From: Lewinellaceae bacterium
GTDB taxonomy: Bacteria; Bacteroidota; Bacteroidia; Chitinophagales; Saprospiraceae
Direction of reading: 5' to 3'
Assembly (NCBI GenBank): GCA_020636405.1
Contig: JACJXW010000005.1
Coordinates: forward strand, 1,116,001 to 1,180,000
Length of the DNA: 64,000 nucleotides
The notes beneath the pieces were generated by a model. The model was given only the letters and a program-made list of their open reading frames with translations, was not told the origin of the DNA and ran no database searches. The position numbers and the translations under genes are program-made. This document shows positions 20,198-28,872 of the stretch, in pieces. Position 1 is the first letter of the stretch, and each line of letters begins with the position of its first letter.

Positions 20198-22792
20198 ATG
20201 AAAATAGGGCTACAAGAAAGCGACGCTTCATCAGCGCCATTCATTCGCAGTTTTTTCAACAACCGAAAAATGTTCCTTCGGGCGGTGCTCAGCCTTTCGG
20301 GGCTGGGGTTCCTGGCCGTTCTTTTTCTAGCGGTGGCGGGCTACGGCGCTTATGTGAGTAAGCTCGGGCAATTCGCCTATACCAAACCGCTGATGCTTAA
20401 AGTTTCCGACCTTGATTTTTCCTTTTTGCCGGCTTACGCTACAGGCGCACATTCCGAGTTTGACGAAATCGAACTGGAGGTTAAATCCAAGCACCTGGAC
20501 CAACTGCAGAGCCTTCGGGACCGCGTATTGCAGGAGGGCCTCATCACCGACGCCATCCTGAAGGAAGAAATACCGGCAAGGCTGAACTTTAAGGGGCAAA
20601 GCCACGATGTAAAGATCGAACTCGCCAATATGATGGCCATACACTTCAATGACCCGGCGCAGTGGCCCCTTCAGGTGGAAGCGGTAAAGAACTCGACGGT
20701 GGCGGATATGAAACGCTTTGACCTGCTGCCTCCTTCGGCCGGAGGGTATATGTCAGACTGGATGGGCTATGAGATACTCAAAAACAGAGGCATCAAGAGC
20801 CTGGGAGGAGATTTCGTGAAGGTGTCCATCAACGGCAAGCCCGTAGGCCTGTTTTACCTGCAGGAGCGATATCACAAGGACCTGGCCGCTACCCAACGCT
20901 TTGGGCAGGGCATCCTTTTCAGGATCGAGGAGGATATGGTCGTCGACAAGGAGGATGAGCTGATGAGCAACACCAATACCAAGGCACATCTGTTGGTGCT
21001 GAAAAGAATGTGGACAGACCTCAAGGCCGGCCTCCTTTCGCCAGATAAGTTCTTCGACCTGGAAAAGATGGGCCAGTTGTTTGCCATTGCCGACCTGATG
21101 AATCAAAAATACCCGCTCCTCCGGGAAAACCTGAGTTTTTACTTCAATCCTGAAACCGGACGGGTGGAGCCCGTCGCCCGGGAATTCACCGGACTGGGCA
21201 ACAGCGACCATTATGCTTTCACTTCCATTCTCCAAAAGCCGGAGCCAGATAACAAATGGCATAACACACTCGCTCAGGATCCGTTGATCCGGATGGTCAT
21301 CAATGAGCTCGATTTCAAGCGTGCCTACCTGCGGGAAGCAGAGGTGCTCACCAGCGAAGGTTTCATCGATCAGTTGCTGATGCGCAACGGCGAGAAAGTC
21401 AACATTTTGCTCACCCAAACTTACAAGCAATGGCCGGCCCACGAGCTGCCCACGGCCGTACTTCCCGGCAATCAGCGCAACCTGCGTTTTGTCCTGTTTC
21501 CCGACGAAGGGGAGATCACGGCTTATTTTAATGAAGCAGGGAAAGGGCAACTCAGCGTCAGCCTGCTCAATCAGCAGGATGTTCCGCTGGAAGTGGCTTA
21601 CCTGGGATGGCGGGATACTTTCCTGTTCCACCCCGCAGAGCCCATCGTGCTTCCTGCCGCCTCCGGGCAGCCCCGGGATTATCTTTTCCAGGCTCCTCCC
21701 GGAGTGACGTGGTCAGATACCCTGCTGCCGGAACTGAAGGTATACTTTAGCTTGCCGGGCTTGCCGGCAAGGCGTACAGCCCTGGTGTTCCCCTGGAGGT
21801 ACGATAACCGCCTGGCTAACAACGGCAACCCCATCGTTCGGGAGTCCAATCATCATACTTTCGGTTTTATCGAAGAGGAACCGGAGGCTAATACCATCAT
21901 CATTCCCAAAGGTGACTGGACCCTGGACCGGGACCTGGTCATCCCGGCCGGCCGGCGCTTCGAAGTGGAAGCCGGCGCTAAGATCGACATGGTCAACCAC
22001 GCCAAGATCATCTGCTATTCTCCGGTTTACTTCATGGGAACGGAACAGGATTCCATCCTGGTGCGCTCGTCGGACAAAACAGCCGAAGGAGTGATCATCA
22101 TCCGCGGGGAAGGGCGCTCATCCGTTGAATATACCACGTTCCTAAATCTCAACCGCCCGACCGAAGATGGCTGGGGGCTGTCCGGCGCAGTAGTCTTCTA
22201 CGAGACAGCGGTGGACTTCACCGGCGCGGCCTTCATCGGCAACCAGGACGGCGACGACTTCCTGAACGTTATCCGGGCCAACTTCACCATGGAGAAGAGT
22301 CTGTTTAAGGATATCAACGCCGATGCATTTGACTGCGACTTCTGCACGGGCTCGGTGGCCCATTCTAATTTCATCAACGTCGGCAACGACGGCATAGACG
22401 TCTCCGGAAGCGAGATCACCGTCAGCCACGTCTTTATGGATGGCATTGGCGACAAGGGGCTCAGCTCCGGGGAGGGAAGTTCCATGACGGCAATGTCTAT
22501 TGAGATCCAAAATGCCGAGATCGCTCTGACCAGCAAGGACCGTTCGAAGCTCATCGTTTCCGATTCCAAAGTGCTCAACAGCCGGGTAGGCCTGACCACC
22601 TTCATGAAAAAATCAGAATACGGCCCCGGCTTCGCCCAGCTCGACCGGGTGACGATCGAAGGAGCGGAACTGCCCTACCTGATCGAAGCCAATTCGGGCT
22701 TCATCCTGGATGGAAAGGCTTTCCCGCCCAACCGGGATGACGTGAAAGAGATCCTATATGGTGCAGAATACGGAAAAGCCAGTGTGAGATAG
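20198..22792 (+). CDS. membrane-anchored CotH-like protein with beta-helix domain (copy 1)
   Basis: 864 residues from the ATG at 20198, which is preceded by an AGGAAAA ribosome-binding stretch; an upstream TTG in frame at 20171 is less likely. One transmembrane helix (~residues 29-52) leaves a short cytoplasmic tail and a large outer domain. Residues ~55-420 resemble CotH kinase-fold proteins: DFVKVSINGKPVGLFYLQERYHK, then IADLMNQKYPLLRENLSFYFNPETGRVEPV. Where canonical CotH has a W-D metal-binding motif after the FYxNPxTG segment, this protein reads AREF, so kinase activity is doubtful. Residues ~590-820 form a right-handed parallel beta-helix. The second copy follows after 53 bp. CotH kinases phosphorylate proteins in spores and effectors; the target here is unknown. 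Confidence 0.8.
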   Translation: MKIGLQESDASSAPFIRSFFNNRKMFLRAVLSLSGLGFLAVLFLAVAGYGAYVSKLGQFAYTKPLMLKVSDLDFSFLPAYATGAHSEFDEIELEVKSKHLDQLQSLRDRVLQEGLITDAILKEEIPARLNFKGQSHDVKIELANMMAIHFNDPAQWPLQVEAVKNSTVADMKRFDLLPPSAGGYMSDWMGYEILKNRGIKSLGGDFVKVSINGKPVGLFYLQERYHKDLAATQRFGQGILFRIEEDMVVDKEDELMSNTNTKAHLLVLKRMWTDLKAGLLSPDKFFDLEKMGQLFAIADLMNQKYPLLRENLSFYFNPETGRVEPVAREFTGLGNSDHYAFTSILQKPEPDNKWHNTLAQDPLIRMVINELDFKRAYLREAEVLTSEGFIDQLLMRNGEKVNILLTQTYKQWPAHELPTAVLPGNQRNLRFVLFPDEGEITAYFNEAGKGQLSVSLLNQQDVPLEVAYLGWRDTFLFHPAEPIVLPAASGQPRDYLFQAPPGVTWSDTLLPELKVYFSLPGLPARRTALVFPWRYDNRLANNGNPIVRESNHHTFGFIEEEPEANTIIIPKGDWTLDRDLVIPAGRRFEVEAGAKIDMVNHAKIICYSPVYFMGTEQDSILVRSSDKTAEGVIIIRGEGRSSVEYTTFLNLNRPTEDGWGLSGAVVFYETAVDFTGAAFIGNQDGDDFLNVIRANFTMEKSLFKDINADAFDCDFCTGSVAHSNFINVGNDGIDVSGSEITVSHVFMDGIGDKGLSSGEGSSMTAMSIEIQNAEIALTSKDRSKLIVSDSKVLNSRVGLTTFMKKSEYGPGFAQLDRVTIEGAELPYLIEANSGFILDGKAFPPNRDDVKEILYGAEYGKASVR

Positions 22793-22845
22793 GACGTGCC
22801 GGATCCATCTGGTGCGTAGCAATCAACAAAGAAATCAAACTCATC

Positions 22846-25392
22846 ATGAAAGTCAAAGCTTTAAGAAATAACTCACGCTTTATAGAGAAGGCCCGCAATG
22901 TGATCCGCCAGCCCAACCGGATACCCTCCTGGATGCTTGGGCTCGCCGGGGCCCTGTTTTTCGTCCTGTTTTTCTTCGGGGTGTTCAACTATGGCCGGTA
23001 CCTGTACCTTTCCGGGCAGACCCAGCACTTTGTGCCGGTCGTGAAGGACCTTTCCAGGCTGGATTTCTCGTTTGTGAAAAAATATACCCAGGGACAGATG
23101 GCGAGGCCCGACGAGGTAAAGATCGACATCAAGTTCAAGCATTTGCTTCGGATACAGTATCTGCGGGAGCTGGCCATGCAGGAACAATACATCAACCCCG
23201 CATACAAGGACGAAGAGTTTCCCGCCAAACTGGACTACAACGGCCAAACCCACAATGTGAAGATTGCCCTGACGGGAATGGTATCCAGGACCCACCTGGG
23301 TAACCCCAACAAGTGGTCTTTTGAAGTGAAAGTGAAGGGAGACGGCACCATTGGCGGTATGAAACGCTTTGCATTGCTGGTGCCGACTGCACGGGGCTAC
23401 CTCACTGACTGGCTGGCCTTCCGGCTGTTGGAAAAACTGGGGTTGATCGGCATGAGAGTAGACTTCGTCAATGTTTCCATCAATGGCAAATCCACCGGGA
23501 TGTTCTATATGGAAGAACGCTTTGACAAGTACCTGATCGAGAATAATACCCTGCGGGAGGGCATCATTTTCAAGCTGGAAAAGGAACTGCAGCCCTATCA
23601 GGAGGGCAAATTGATGAAAGCGCCAGGCACGCGCGCTCAACTGCTGCTGATGCGCCGCATGTGGCAGGATGTAATGGCCGGAGACCTGCCCGCTCACAAG
23701 TTCTTCGATATGAAAAAAATGGCTAAGCTGTTCATCATCTCCGACCTGATGAACAACAAGCACCCGCTGAGCAAGGCCAACCTGCGCTTCTATTTCAACC
23801 CTGTTACCGGCCTGGCGGAGCCTATTGCCCGCGAATTCGAAGACCTGGGCAAGAGCGAACCGGGCAGCATGAAGATGTTTCTGGAGGACCCCGAATACTA
23901 CTCCCGCCACTTCTGGCTGGAGCAGGAGTCCATCATTGGGCTGATCTACAACAATGACGTATTCAAGCGCCACTATATACAAGAGGCCAGCATCGTCAGC
24001 AAACAGGAGTTCCTGGATGGTTTCTTCGACGAGAACAAGGAAGAACTCAATACCATATTGCACAAGGTGTACCGCACCCTGCCCTTCTACAAATTCCCTA
24101 AAGAGCAGTTGTACGCCAATCAGGCCCATATCCGGTCCGTGCTCAATCCGGAAGAAAAAGAGCTCACGGCCCATTTCGTTCAGTCAACGGAAGGAAAGCT
24201 GAGCATCAAGCTGCAGAACCAACAGGCGCTGCCTCTGGAAGTGGCCTACCTCAGCGCCGGCGACGTCCGTTTCTATCCCGAAAGCCCCATCGTCATTGAC
24301 TCGCGTGCCCGGGAAGGGAATAACAGAATTAATGTTTTCCATTTCAGTGCGCCGGAACGCTTTAACTGGGAGGACGGCCTCCTGCCACAGTTGAAAGTAC
24401 ATTACCACTTTTTGGGGCTGGAGGCTGGAACACAAACGGCCTCCGTATTGCCGGCTCCGGATACTTATGCCCTGGCGCCGGCGGAACAGCTGATGAACAA
24501 AGCTGCCAATTATACTGCATTCTCCTTTATCCGGGAATGGGAGGAAGGGCGCGTCCTTTCCGTCCCCGCCGGAAGCTGGGCCATTTCCAGCGACCTGGTG
24601 ATCCCCAAAGGCAAGCGCCTGCAACTGGAGGCCGGCGCCCGCATCGACCTGGTAAACGGGGCGCGCATCATCAGCTACTCTCCGGTCATCAGCCTGGGCA
24701 GAGAAAACGCCCCGGTAACCATCCGTTCGTCTGACGGTTCGGGTAGAGGCCTTGCAGTCATTGGTGCGGCCCAACGGTCCAGCATGGCACATACCCTGTT
24801 CGAAGGGCTTTCCAGCCCGGAAGAGGCTGGCCGGTTGTGGGGCGGGGCCGTCACGTTCTACGAATCGCCGGTGACCTTTTACGGCTGTACCTTTACCGGA
24901 AACCAGCGGGGCGAAGAATACCTGAGCGTTGTTCGGGCTGATTTCTCCATCGAGCAAAGCCAGTTCACGGATATACATGCCGATGCTTTTGGCGGTTATT
25001 TCTGTAGCGGCTCGGTCAGCGATGCCACCTTTATGAACGTGAAAAGGAATGGCATAACCCTGAACGGAGCAGAAGTGGAGTTGTCCAATATCTTTATGGG
25101 CAGGATCGGCAATGAAGGCATCAGTGCCGGCGAAGACACCGAATTGTCGGCTCGCTGGGTAGACATCCGCAATGCCGGCGTCGGCATAACCGGCGAAGGC
25201 CGTTCGAAGGTCATGCTGTCCGATGCCCAACTGCTGCAAAGCCGGGTGGGCATTAGGCTCAACGAGGAACAGAGCGGATACGAACCGGCCTATGCTTCTC
25301 TGAGCAAGGTGAACATAGAAGGAGCGGCGACGCCGTATGAGGTTGGCGAGAACAGCCGGCTGGTGCTGGATGGTAAGGTGTATGGGGAATAG
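22846..25392 (+). CDS. membrane-anchored CotH-like protein with beta-helix domain (copy 2)
   Basis: 848 residues, same architecture as the preceding gene. There is a basic N-tail, one transmembrane helix (MLGLAGALFFVLFFFGVFNYG, ~residues 24-46), and a CotH-like domain with DFVNVSINGKSTGMFYMEERFDK and ISDLMNNKHPLSKANLRFYFNPVTG. A C-terminal parallel beta-helix follows (GAEVELSNIFMGRIGNEGIS, and VGITGEGRSKVMLSDAQLLQ). The position of the usual CotH W-D motif again reads AREF. The protein is clearly paralogous but diverged throughout, so the duplication is old rather than recent. It probably shares an operon with copy 1 and may form a heteromer with it. Function is inferred from fold similarity only. 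Confidence 0.8.
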   Translation: MKVKALRNNSRFIEKARNVIRQPNRIPSWMLGLAGALFFVLFFFGVFNYGRYLYLSGQTQHFVPVVKDLSRLDFSFVKKYTQGQMARPDEVKIDIKFKHLLRIQYLRELAMQEQYINPAYKDEEFPAKLDYNGQTHNVKIALTGMVSRTHLGNPNKWSFEVKVKGDGTIGGMKRFALLVPTARGYLTDWLAFRLLEKLGLIGMRVDFVNVSINGKSTGMFYMEERFDKYLIENNTLREGIIFKLEKELQPYQEGKLMKAPGTRAQLLLMRRMWQDVMAGDLPAHKFFDMKKMAKLFIISDLMNNKHPLSKANLRFYFNPVTGLAEPIAREFEDLGKSEPGSMKMFLEDPEYYSRHFWLEQESIIGLIYNNDVFKRHYIQEASIVSKQEFLDGFFDENKEELNTILHKVYRTLPFYKFPKEQLYANQAHIRSVLNPEEKELTAHFVQSTEGKLSIKLQNQQALPLEVAYLSAGDVRFYPESPIVIDSRAREGNNRINVFHFSAPERFNWEDGLLPQLKVHYHFLGLEAGTQTASVLPAPDTYALAPAEQLMNKAANYTAFSFIREWEEGRVLSVPAGSWAISSDLVIPKGKRLQLEAGARIDLVNGARIISYSPVISLGRENAPVTIRSSDGSGRGLAVIGAAQRSSMAHTLFEGLSSPEEAGRLWGGAVTFYESPVTFYGCTFTGNQRGEEYLSVVRADFSIEQSQFTDIHADAFGGYFCSGSVSDATFMNVKRNGITLNGAEVELSNIFMGRIGNEGISAGEDTELSARWVDIRNAGVGITGEGRSKVMLSDAQLLQSRVGIRLNEEQSGYEPAYASLSKVNIEGAATPYEVGENSRLVLDGKVYGE

Positions 25393-25700
25393 GGAGGGAG
25401 GAAGCGCATACCCGTGTAATTCTTCTTTATCACGCTAAAATACAGCTGCGTACGCCGTCTGGAGGCAATACCTCCTTCGGGAAGCTGCTGGAAACAGCGT
25501 CAACTCCCCCTCAAAAATGCCCAACGTTGCCATACTAGGATGGGTGCCTTTTTTTCTCATTTGTACCATCCGAATATCCTTGTTTGTAAAAGCGCAGACA
25601 AACGAGTCATCCCGAATTTTTCAATTCGGGATGACCCGTGCTCCCATTCCGGCGTGACTGCCATCAGCCAGCACGTCACCGCGCAGTTCTGCGCATTCCC
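25393..25700. other. convergent intergenic region with hairpin
   Basis: About 308 bp between convergent genes. It holds the 12-bp hairpin annotated at 25606-25635 and no convincing reading frame. Confidence 0.5.
25606..25635. terminator. 12-bp stem-loop between convergent genes
   Basis: Perfect arms GTCATCCCGAAT (25606-25617) and ATTCGGGATGAC (25624-25635) enclose a 6-nt loop. It lies between convergent genes and could end transcription from both sides, though no long T-run follows on either strand. Hairpins of this GTCATCCCGAA type are often dispersed in bacterial genomes. Confidence 0.5.
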
Positions 25701-27197
25701 TTAATAATACTCATAAGTAGTCACCTCCGACGTCCCCCCGCCGTTAATATACCGTCGTACCGGCAACCTACCGCCAAAGCCGAAATCATAACGGATGGTA
25801 TAAAGCAAGTCCGCTTCGTTTTCTGCCATACGGAAGGTGCCCGGCAGATGGCGTTGCATCAATACCCCCGGAATGGCCTCGATCATCGGGAAGGGGTTGA
25901 GGGAATAAATGTAGGCGCCGTACGTCCGGGTAGACTTCAACTCCAATGCTCCGGTACTCGCCAGCCTCAGGTACGTCAGCTGTTTGGTGATGTCGCCGTT
26001 GTTATCGTACTCGTACACATATTTGAAATCCTGCAGGTACTCCCCGGAGGGCTGCCGGTGGTACTCCACCTGAGCGCTCAGGTTGCCGAAGAAGTTGTAT
26101 TCATATTCGCTGTAGGCGATCTTTACCCCGTTAGAGATGGTTTCCGACCGGACGATCCGGCTGTTTTCCTGGAAGAACAGCTCCTCTCTGCCAGGATAGT
26201 AGATCACCTTTTCGATCAGGCCATTGTCGGCGTACTGGTAGGTGGCCGTACCCTGGGAAAGAGCGGGTGTTTCCTTCTCCCAGTGTTTTTTGGCGATACG
26301 GCCCGCTTCGTCGTACTCGTAAGTTTCCTTGAAACGCCAGCCACTGGCGATGGATTCCCAGGATTTTGGGCGGCCGCTTACCGGCGCCTCCCCGGGCAGG
26401 TTCAGGGCGAAGGACAGCTGCGTTCCTTTTTCAATGCCCCCATCGGTAGCCGTGATGGTAAAAGTGGCAGTTTTGTCACCATCCCAGGAAGCTCCGAAGA
26501 CGGGTTTGGCAGAAAAGCTCACGGAGGTAGCGCCTGCCGGAGCCTCCAGTTCCAGTTTGCCATTGCCGTTCAGGGCAGGCTCGGTGGTGACGCGCCCTTC
26601 GTAGGCGCCGCCGCTCAGTTCGACGGCTACCTTGCCGGCAGCGGGGAGGGGCCTGGAGAACACGATTGTGATCTCGATGCCCGCCGCCTGGTTTCGGCTC
26701 AGGCTGCCGCTGGCCGGTGAAAAATCGGCCTTGGCAACCAGTTCGGCCGGCGCCTCATCGTCCTCTATGGTGGCAACCAGGCTTTCTGTTGTACCGATAT
26801 CAAACCCTTCGGTGACATTGGTGATCTCAAAGGTGACGGTTCTGTCCTCATCTTCCACGGAATTGTCTACCGGGTGGAGGGTGAAACTGGCCGACTGTGC
26901 GCCCTTGGCCACCGGAAGCTCCAGTATGCCATCTTTAATGGCGGGGATGGCCTGGAAGGCGGCCGGAAGATCAGCCGTTACTTCGATGGTAATGGTTCCG
27001 GTGCGGTAAGCAGCTTTGTTGAACTGGATCTTTATCTCCTTCGCGCCCGCATTTTCGGCCATCGTTACACCGGCGCCGAACTGAATAACTACCGGAGCAG
27101 CATCTGAGGGCGGAGGCGTTACAATCTCATCTTTTTCGCAAGCAAAAATGCCGGCTGCGATCAGCAGGCCAAGCATCATTTTCATGATTTTACTCAT
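25701..27197 (-). CDS. Calx-beta / YD-repeat lipoprotein
   Basis: 498 residues from the ATG at 27197, chosen because it gives a lipoprotein signal peptide (MSKIMKMMLGLLIAAGIFAC, lipobox AGIFAC with Cys20). The mature part starts with one or two Calx-beta-like immunoglobulin modules (VEDEDRTVTFEITNVTEGFDIG and ESLVATIEDDEAP). A further beta-sandwich follows (ITIVFSRPLPAAGKVAVELSGG). The C-terminal third has YD/RHS-like repeats (YEYDEAGRIAKKHW, YQYADNGLIEKVIYY, YVYEYDNNGDITKQL). Likely exposed on the outer membrane or periplasmic face. Function is unknown; the YD repeats suggest carbohydrate or protein binding, not toxin delivery, because no RHS core is present. Confidence 0.8.
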   Translation of the reverse strand: MSKIMKMMLGLLIAAGIFACEKDEIVTPPPSDAAPVVIQFGAGVTMAENAGAKEIKIQFNKAAYRTGTITIEVTADLPAAFQAIPAIKDGILELPVAKGAQSASFTLHPVDNSVEDEDRTVTFEITNVTEGFDIGTTESLVATIEDDEAPAELVAKADFSPASGSLSRNQAAGIEITIVFSRPLPAAGKVAVELSGGAYEGRVTTEPALNGNGKLELEAPAGATSVSFSAKPVFGASWDGDKTATFTITATDGGIEKGTQLSFALNLPGEAPVSGRPKSWESIASGWRFKETYEYDEAGRIAKKHWEKETPALSQGTATYQYADNGLIEKVIYYPGREELFFQENSRIVRSETISNGVKIAYSEYEYNFFGNLSAQVEYHRQPSGEYLQDFKYVYEYDNNGDITKQLTYLRLASTGALELKSTRTYGAYIYSLNPFPMIEAIPGVLMQRHLPGTFRMAENEADLLYTIRYDFGFGGRLPVRRYINGGGTSEVTTYEYY

Positions 27198-27579
27198 TCG
27201 ATAAGGTATTAAGAAATGAATAGTGGGTAATTTGGCGGCTTCCTGTAATGTTGGACAGGGACTGCTGGGTAGGTGCCCGGTGGTAGTCCTTTTGGTGTAC
27301 GATGTACGAGTCTGCCCAACTTTAGAATGACAGTCAGTAAATTTTAAAAACAACAGTAAGACAGTAGAGCAGGGGAGGAGGTGGCAGAGGGAGGATGATT
27401 TTTTTTGATCTCAGCGTCTGTTTGAATTTAACACTTCGATTTTGTTATGGCTCTTTCGGCATGCACTGGCGATCAGACAGGGGAGACGTAGTGTACGATA
27501 TACGGCTGCTGCTTACTCGTACACTACTTTCAAGTGGGGGTATTGTGGCCTGTTACGGGAAAAACTCATTATTTAAAGA
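27198..27579. other. intergenic region between lipoprotein gene and hypC
   Basis: About 380 bp with no gene recognised. It holds the upstream region of the lipoprotein gene and the end of the hyp operon, and contains the palindrome annotated at 27488-27527. Confidence 0.5.
27488..27527. terminator. 11-bp stem-loop downstream of hypC
   Basis: Arms GTAGTGTACGA (27488-27498) and TCGTACACTAC (27517-27527) pair perfectly around an 18-nt loop. It lies 53 bp past the hypC stop and 290 bp upstream of the lipoprotein start. There is no T-run, so it may be an operator or mRNA-stability hairpin instead of a terminator. Confidence 0.4.
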
Positions 27580-27831
27580 TCACGGATCCCCCAGCTCCTC
27601 CAGCTCCCCGATTTGCTGCAAATACTCAAACGTCGTCTTTGCCTCTTCTTCGTCCACTACGCTGATGGCCACGCCCACATGGACGAGCACATAGTCCCCC
27701 ACCTGCGCCTCGGGCACCAGGGAGAGGTCAACGTCTTTCTGAATCCCCCCGAAGGAGACCTTGGCGACGCGGAAGATGTCGTCCAAAGCAGTGGGAATAG
27801 CGGTTATTTTTCCAGGTATGGCCAGGCACAT
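27580..27831 (-). CDS. hypC: [NiFe]-hydrogenase maturation chaperone HypC
   Basis: 83 residues from the ATG that gives the invariant start MCLAIPGKI; Cys2 is the residue that binds the Fe(CN)2CO unit with HypD and later the large-subunit precursor. The frame is open 18 codons further upstream but HypC proteins always start at this Met-Cys. The body has FGGIQKDVDLSLVPEAQVGDYVLVHVGVAIS, the family core, and ends in an acidic helix. It is the last gene of the minus-strand hyp cluster, 87 bp after hypB. The HypD partner is not in this window. Confidence 0.95.
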   Translation of the reverse strand: MCLAIPGKITAIPTALDDIFRVAKVSFGGIQKDVDLSLVPEAQVGDYVLVHVGVAISVVDEEEAKTTFEYLQQIGELEELGDP

Positions 27832-27899
27832 GGTTTTGTATTTCGTTGATTCTGTAATAGCCCACTTTGCTCCAAATGGTAGCACAGGGGGCGCTGGTT

Positions 27900-27918
27900 C
27901 CCCCTCCTTTGGAGGGGG
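27900..27918. terminator. GC-rich hairpin between hypB and hypC
   Basis: Arms CCCCCTCC (27900-27907) and GGAGGGGG (27911-27918) around TTT, abutting the hypB stop. This resembles a GC-rich intergenic repeat common in Bacteroidota; on the minus strand no T-run follows, so it may attenuate or stabilise mRNA instead of ending transcription. Confidence 0.4.
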
Positions 27919-28794
27919 TTAGGGGGAGGCTTTTTTCCTCAGCCATGCATACCACTGTTCCATTCCTTGTCCACTCGTAGCTGACAGTTCAATGAACTCC
28001 AGGTGGTGGTTCACCCTCAGGGCGTACTCCTTTGCCTTTTCCACGTCGAATTGCACATAGGGCAGCAAGTCGACCTTATTGATAATGCAGAGGTGGGAAG
28101 AGTGGAACATGTCGGGGTACTTGATGGGCTTGTCATCGCCTTCGGTAACGGAGATGATGACCACGCGGGCCCCTTCGCCCAGGTCGAAGAGAGAGGGGCA
28201 GACCAGGTTGCCGACGTTCTCGATGAACAGGAGGGCATCTTCCGCAGGGCGCAGCTTTTTCAGGGCTTTATTGACCATGTCGGAATCGAGGTGGCAGCCC
28301 TTGCCCGTATTGATCTGCACGACGGGCGCGCCGGTTGCTGCAATGCGGTCGGCATCATTGCTCGTTTGCTGGTCTCCTTCGATCACATAGCAGGAGAATT
28401 CTCCGGCGAGGTCTTTGAGGGTGCGTTCCAGGAGGCTGGTCTTGCCCGAGCCGGGCGAGCTGACGAGGTTGAGCGCCAGAATGTTCTTGGCTTCCAGGAA
28501 GCCGCGGTTGCGCTCAGCCAGCAGGTTATTCTGCTGCAGGATGTCCTGCTCCAGCTCTACGACGGTTTTGCCGTGCGTGTGCCCATGCTCGTGCTCATGG
28601 TGGCTGTGGTGGTGGTGCCCGTCGTGGGCGTGGGTATGATGGTGATGGCCATGATCGTGTCCATGGTGGTGGTGTTCATGGCCGTGTCCGTGTTCATGGG
28701 AATGATGATGATGCTCGTGGCCGTGTTGCTCTTCACCGATCAGGGTGATGGTGACGGCGTCGGAGGGTTGGTTGCATCCACAAGTGCTACACAT
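27919..28794 (-). CDS. hypB: hydrogenase nickel-incorporation GTPase HypB
   Basis: 291 residues. The N terminus MCSTCGCN carries the CxxCxC high-affinity nickel site. About 30 histidines in residues ~24-75 make a nickel-storage tail. The SIMIBI GTPase domain follows: P-loop SSPGSGKTS, EGDQQTSNDADRI, the metal site around GKGCHLD, and the guanine-specificity motif NKVD. HypB works with HypA to load nickel into the hydrogenase large subunit. In this genome an IS element separates it from hypA, so its transcription may depend on read-through or on an IS-borne promoter. Confidence 0.96.
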   Translation of the reverse strand: MCSTCGCNQPSDAVTITLIGEEQHGHEHHHHSHEHGHGHEHHHHGHDHGHHHHTHAHDGHHHHSHHEHEHGHTHGKTVVELEQDILQQNNLLAERNRGFLEAKNILALNLVSSPGSGKTSLLERTLKDLAGEFSCYVIEGDQQTSNDADRIAATGAPVVQINTGKGCHLDSDMVNKALKKLRPAEDALLFIENVGNLVCPSLFDLGEGARVVIISVTEGDDKPIKYPDMFHSSHLCIINKVDLLPYVQFDVEKAKEYALRVNHHLEFIELSATSGQGMEQWYAWLRKKASP

Positions 28795-28840
28795 GATAAA
28801 TTGGTTTTAAGACTAGGCGGTTTTTGATTTTTAATTTTCG

Positions 28841-28849
28841 ATGTTTGAT
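28841..28849. repeat. target-site duplication, left copy
   Basis: ATGTTTGAT(T) occurs directly outside the left end of the insertion sequence and again at 30158-30166/7. Length is 9 or 10 bp depending on whether the terminal T is counted as part of the inverted repeat. Confidence 0.8.
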
Positions 28850-28872
28850 TAGGGGTGTTAAGAAAAATTTTT
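28850..28872. repeat. IS left inverted repeat
   Basis: Matches the reverse complement of 30135-30157 with one mismatch or indel inside the A/T run. Confidence 0.85.

Noticed and set aside
22873..24174. 433-residue minus-strand open frame
   Set aside because: Shadow of the second CotH-like gene; long antisense frames are expected at this GC content.
25638..26720. 360-residue plus-strand open frame
   Set aside because: Antisense to the Calx-beta lipoprotein, which has a signal peptide and recognisable repeats; the plus-strand product has none.
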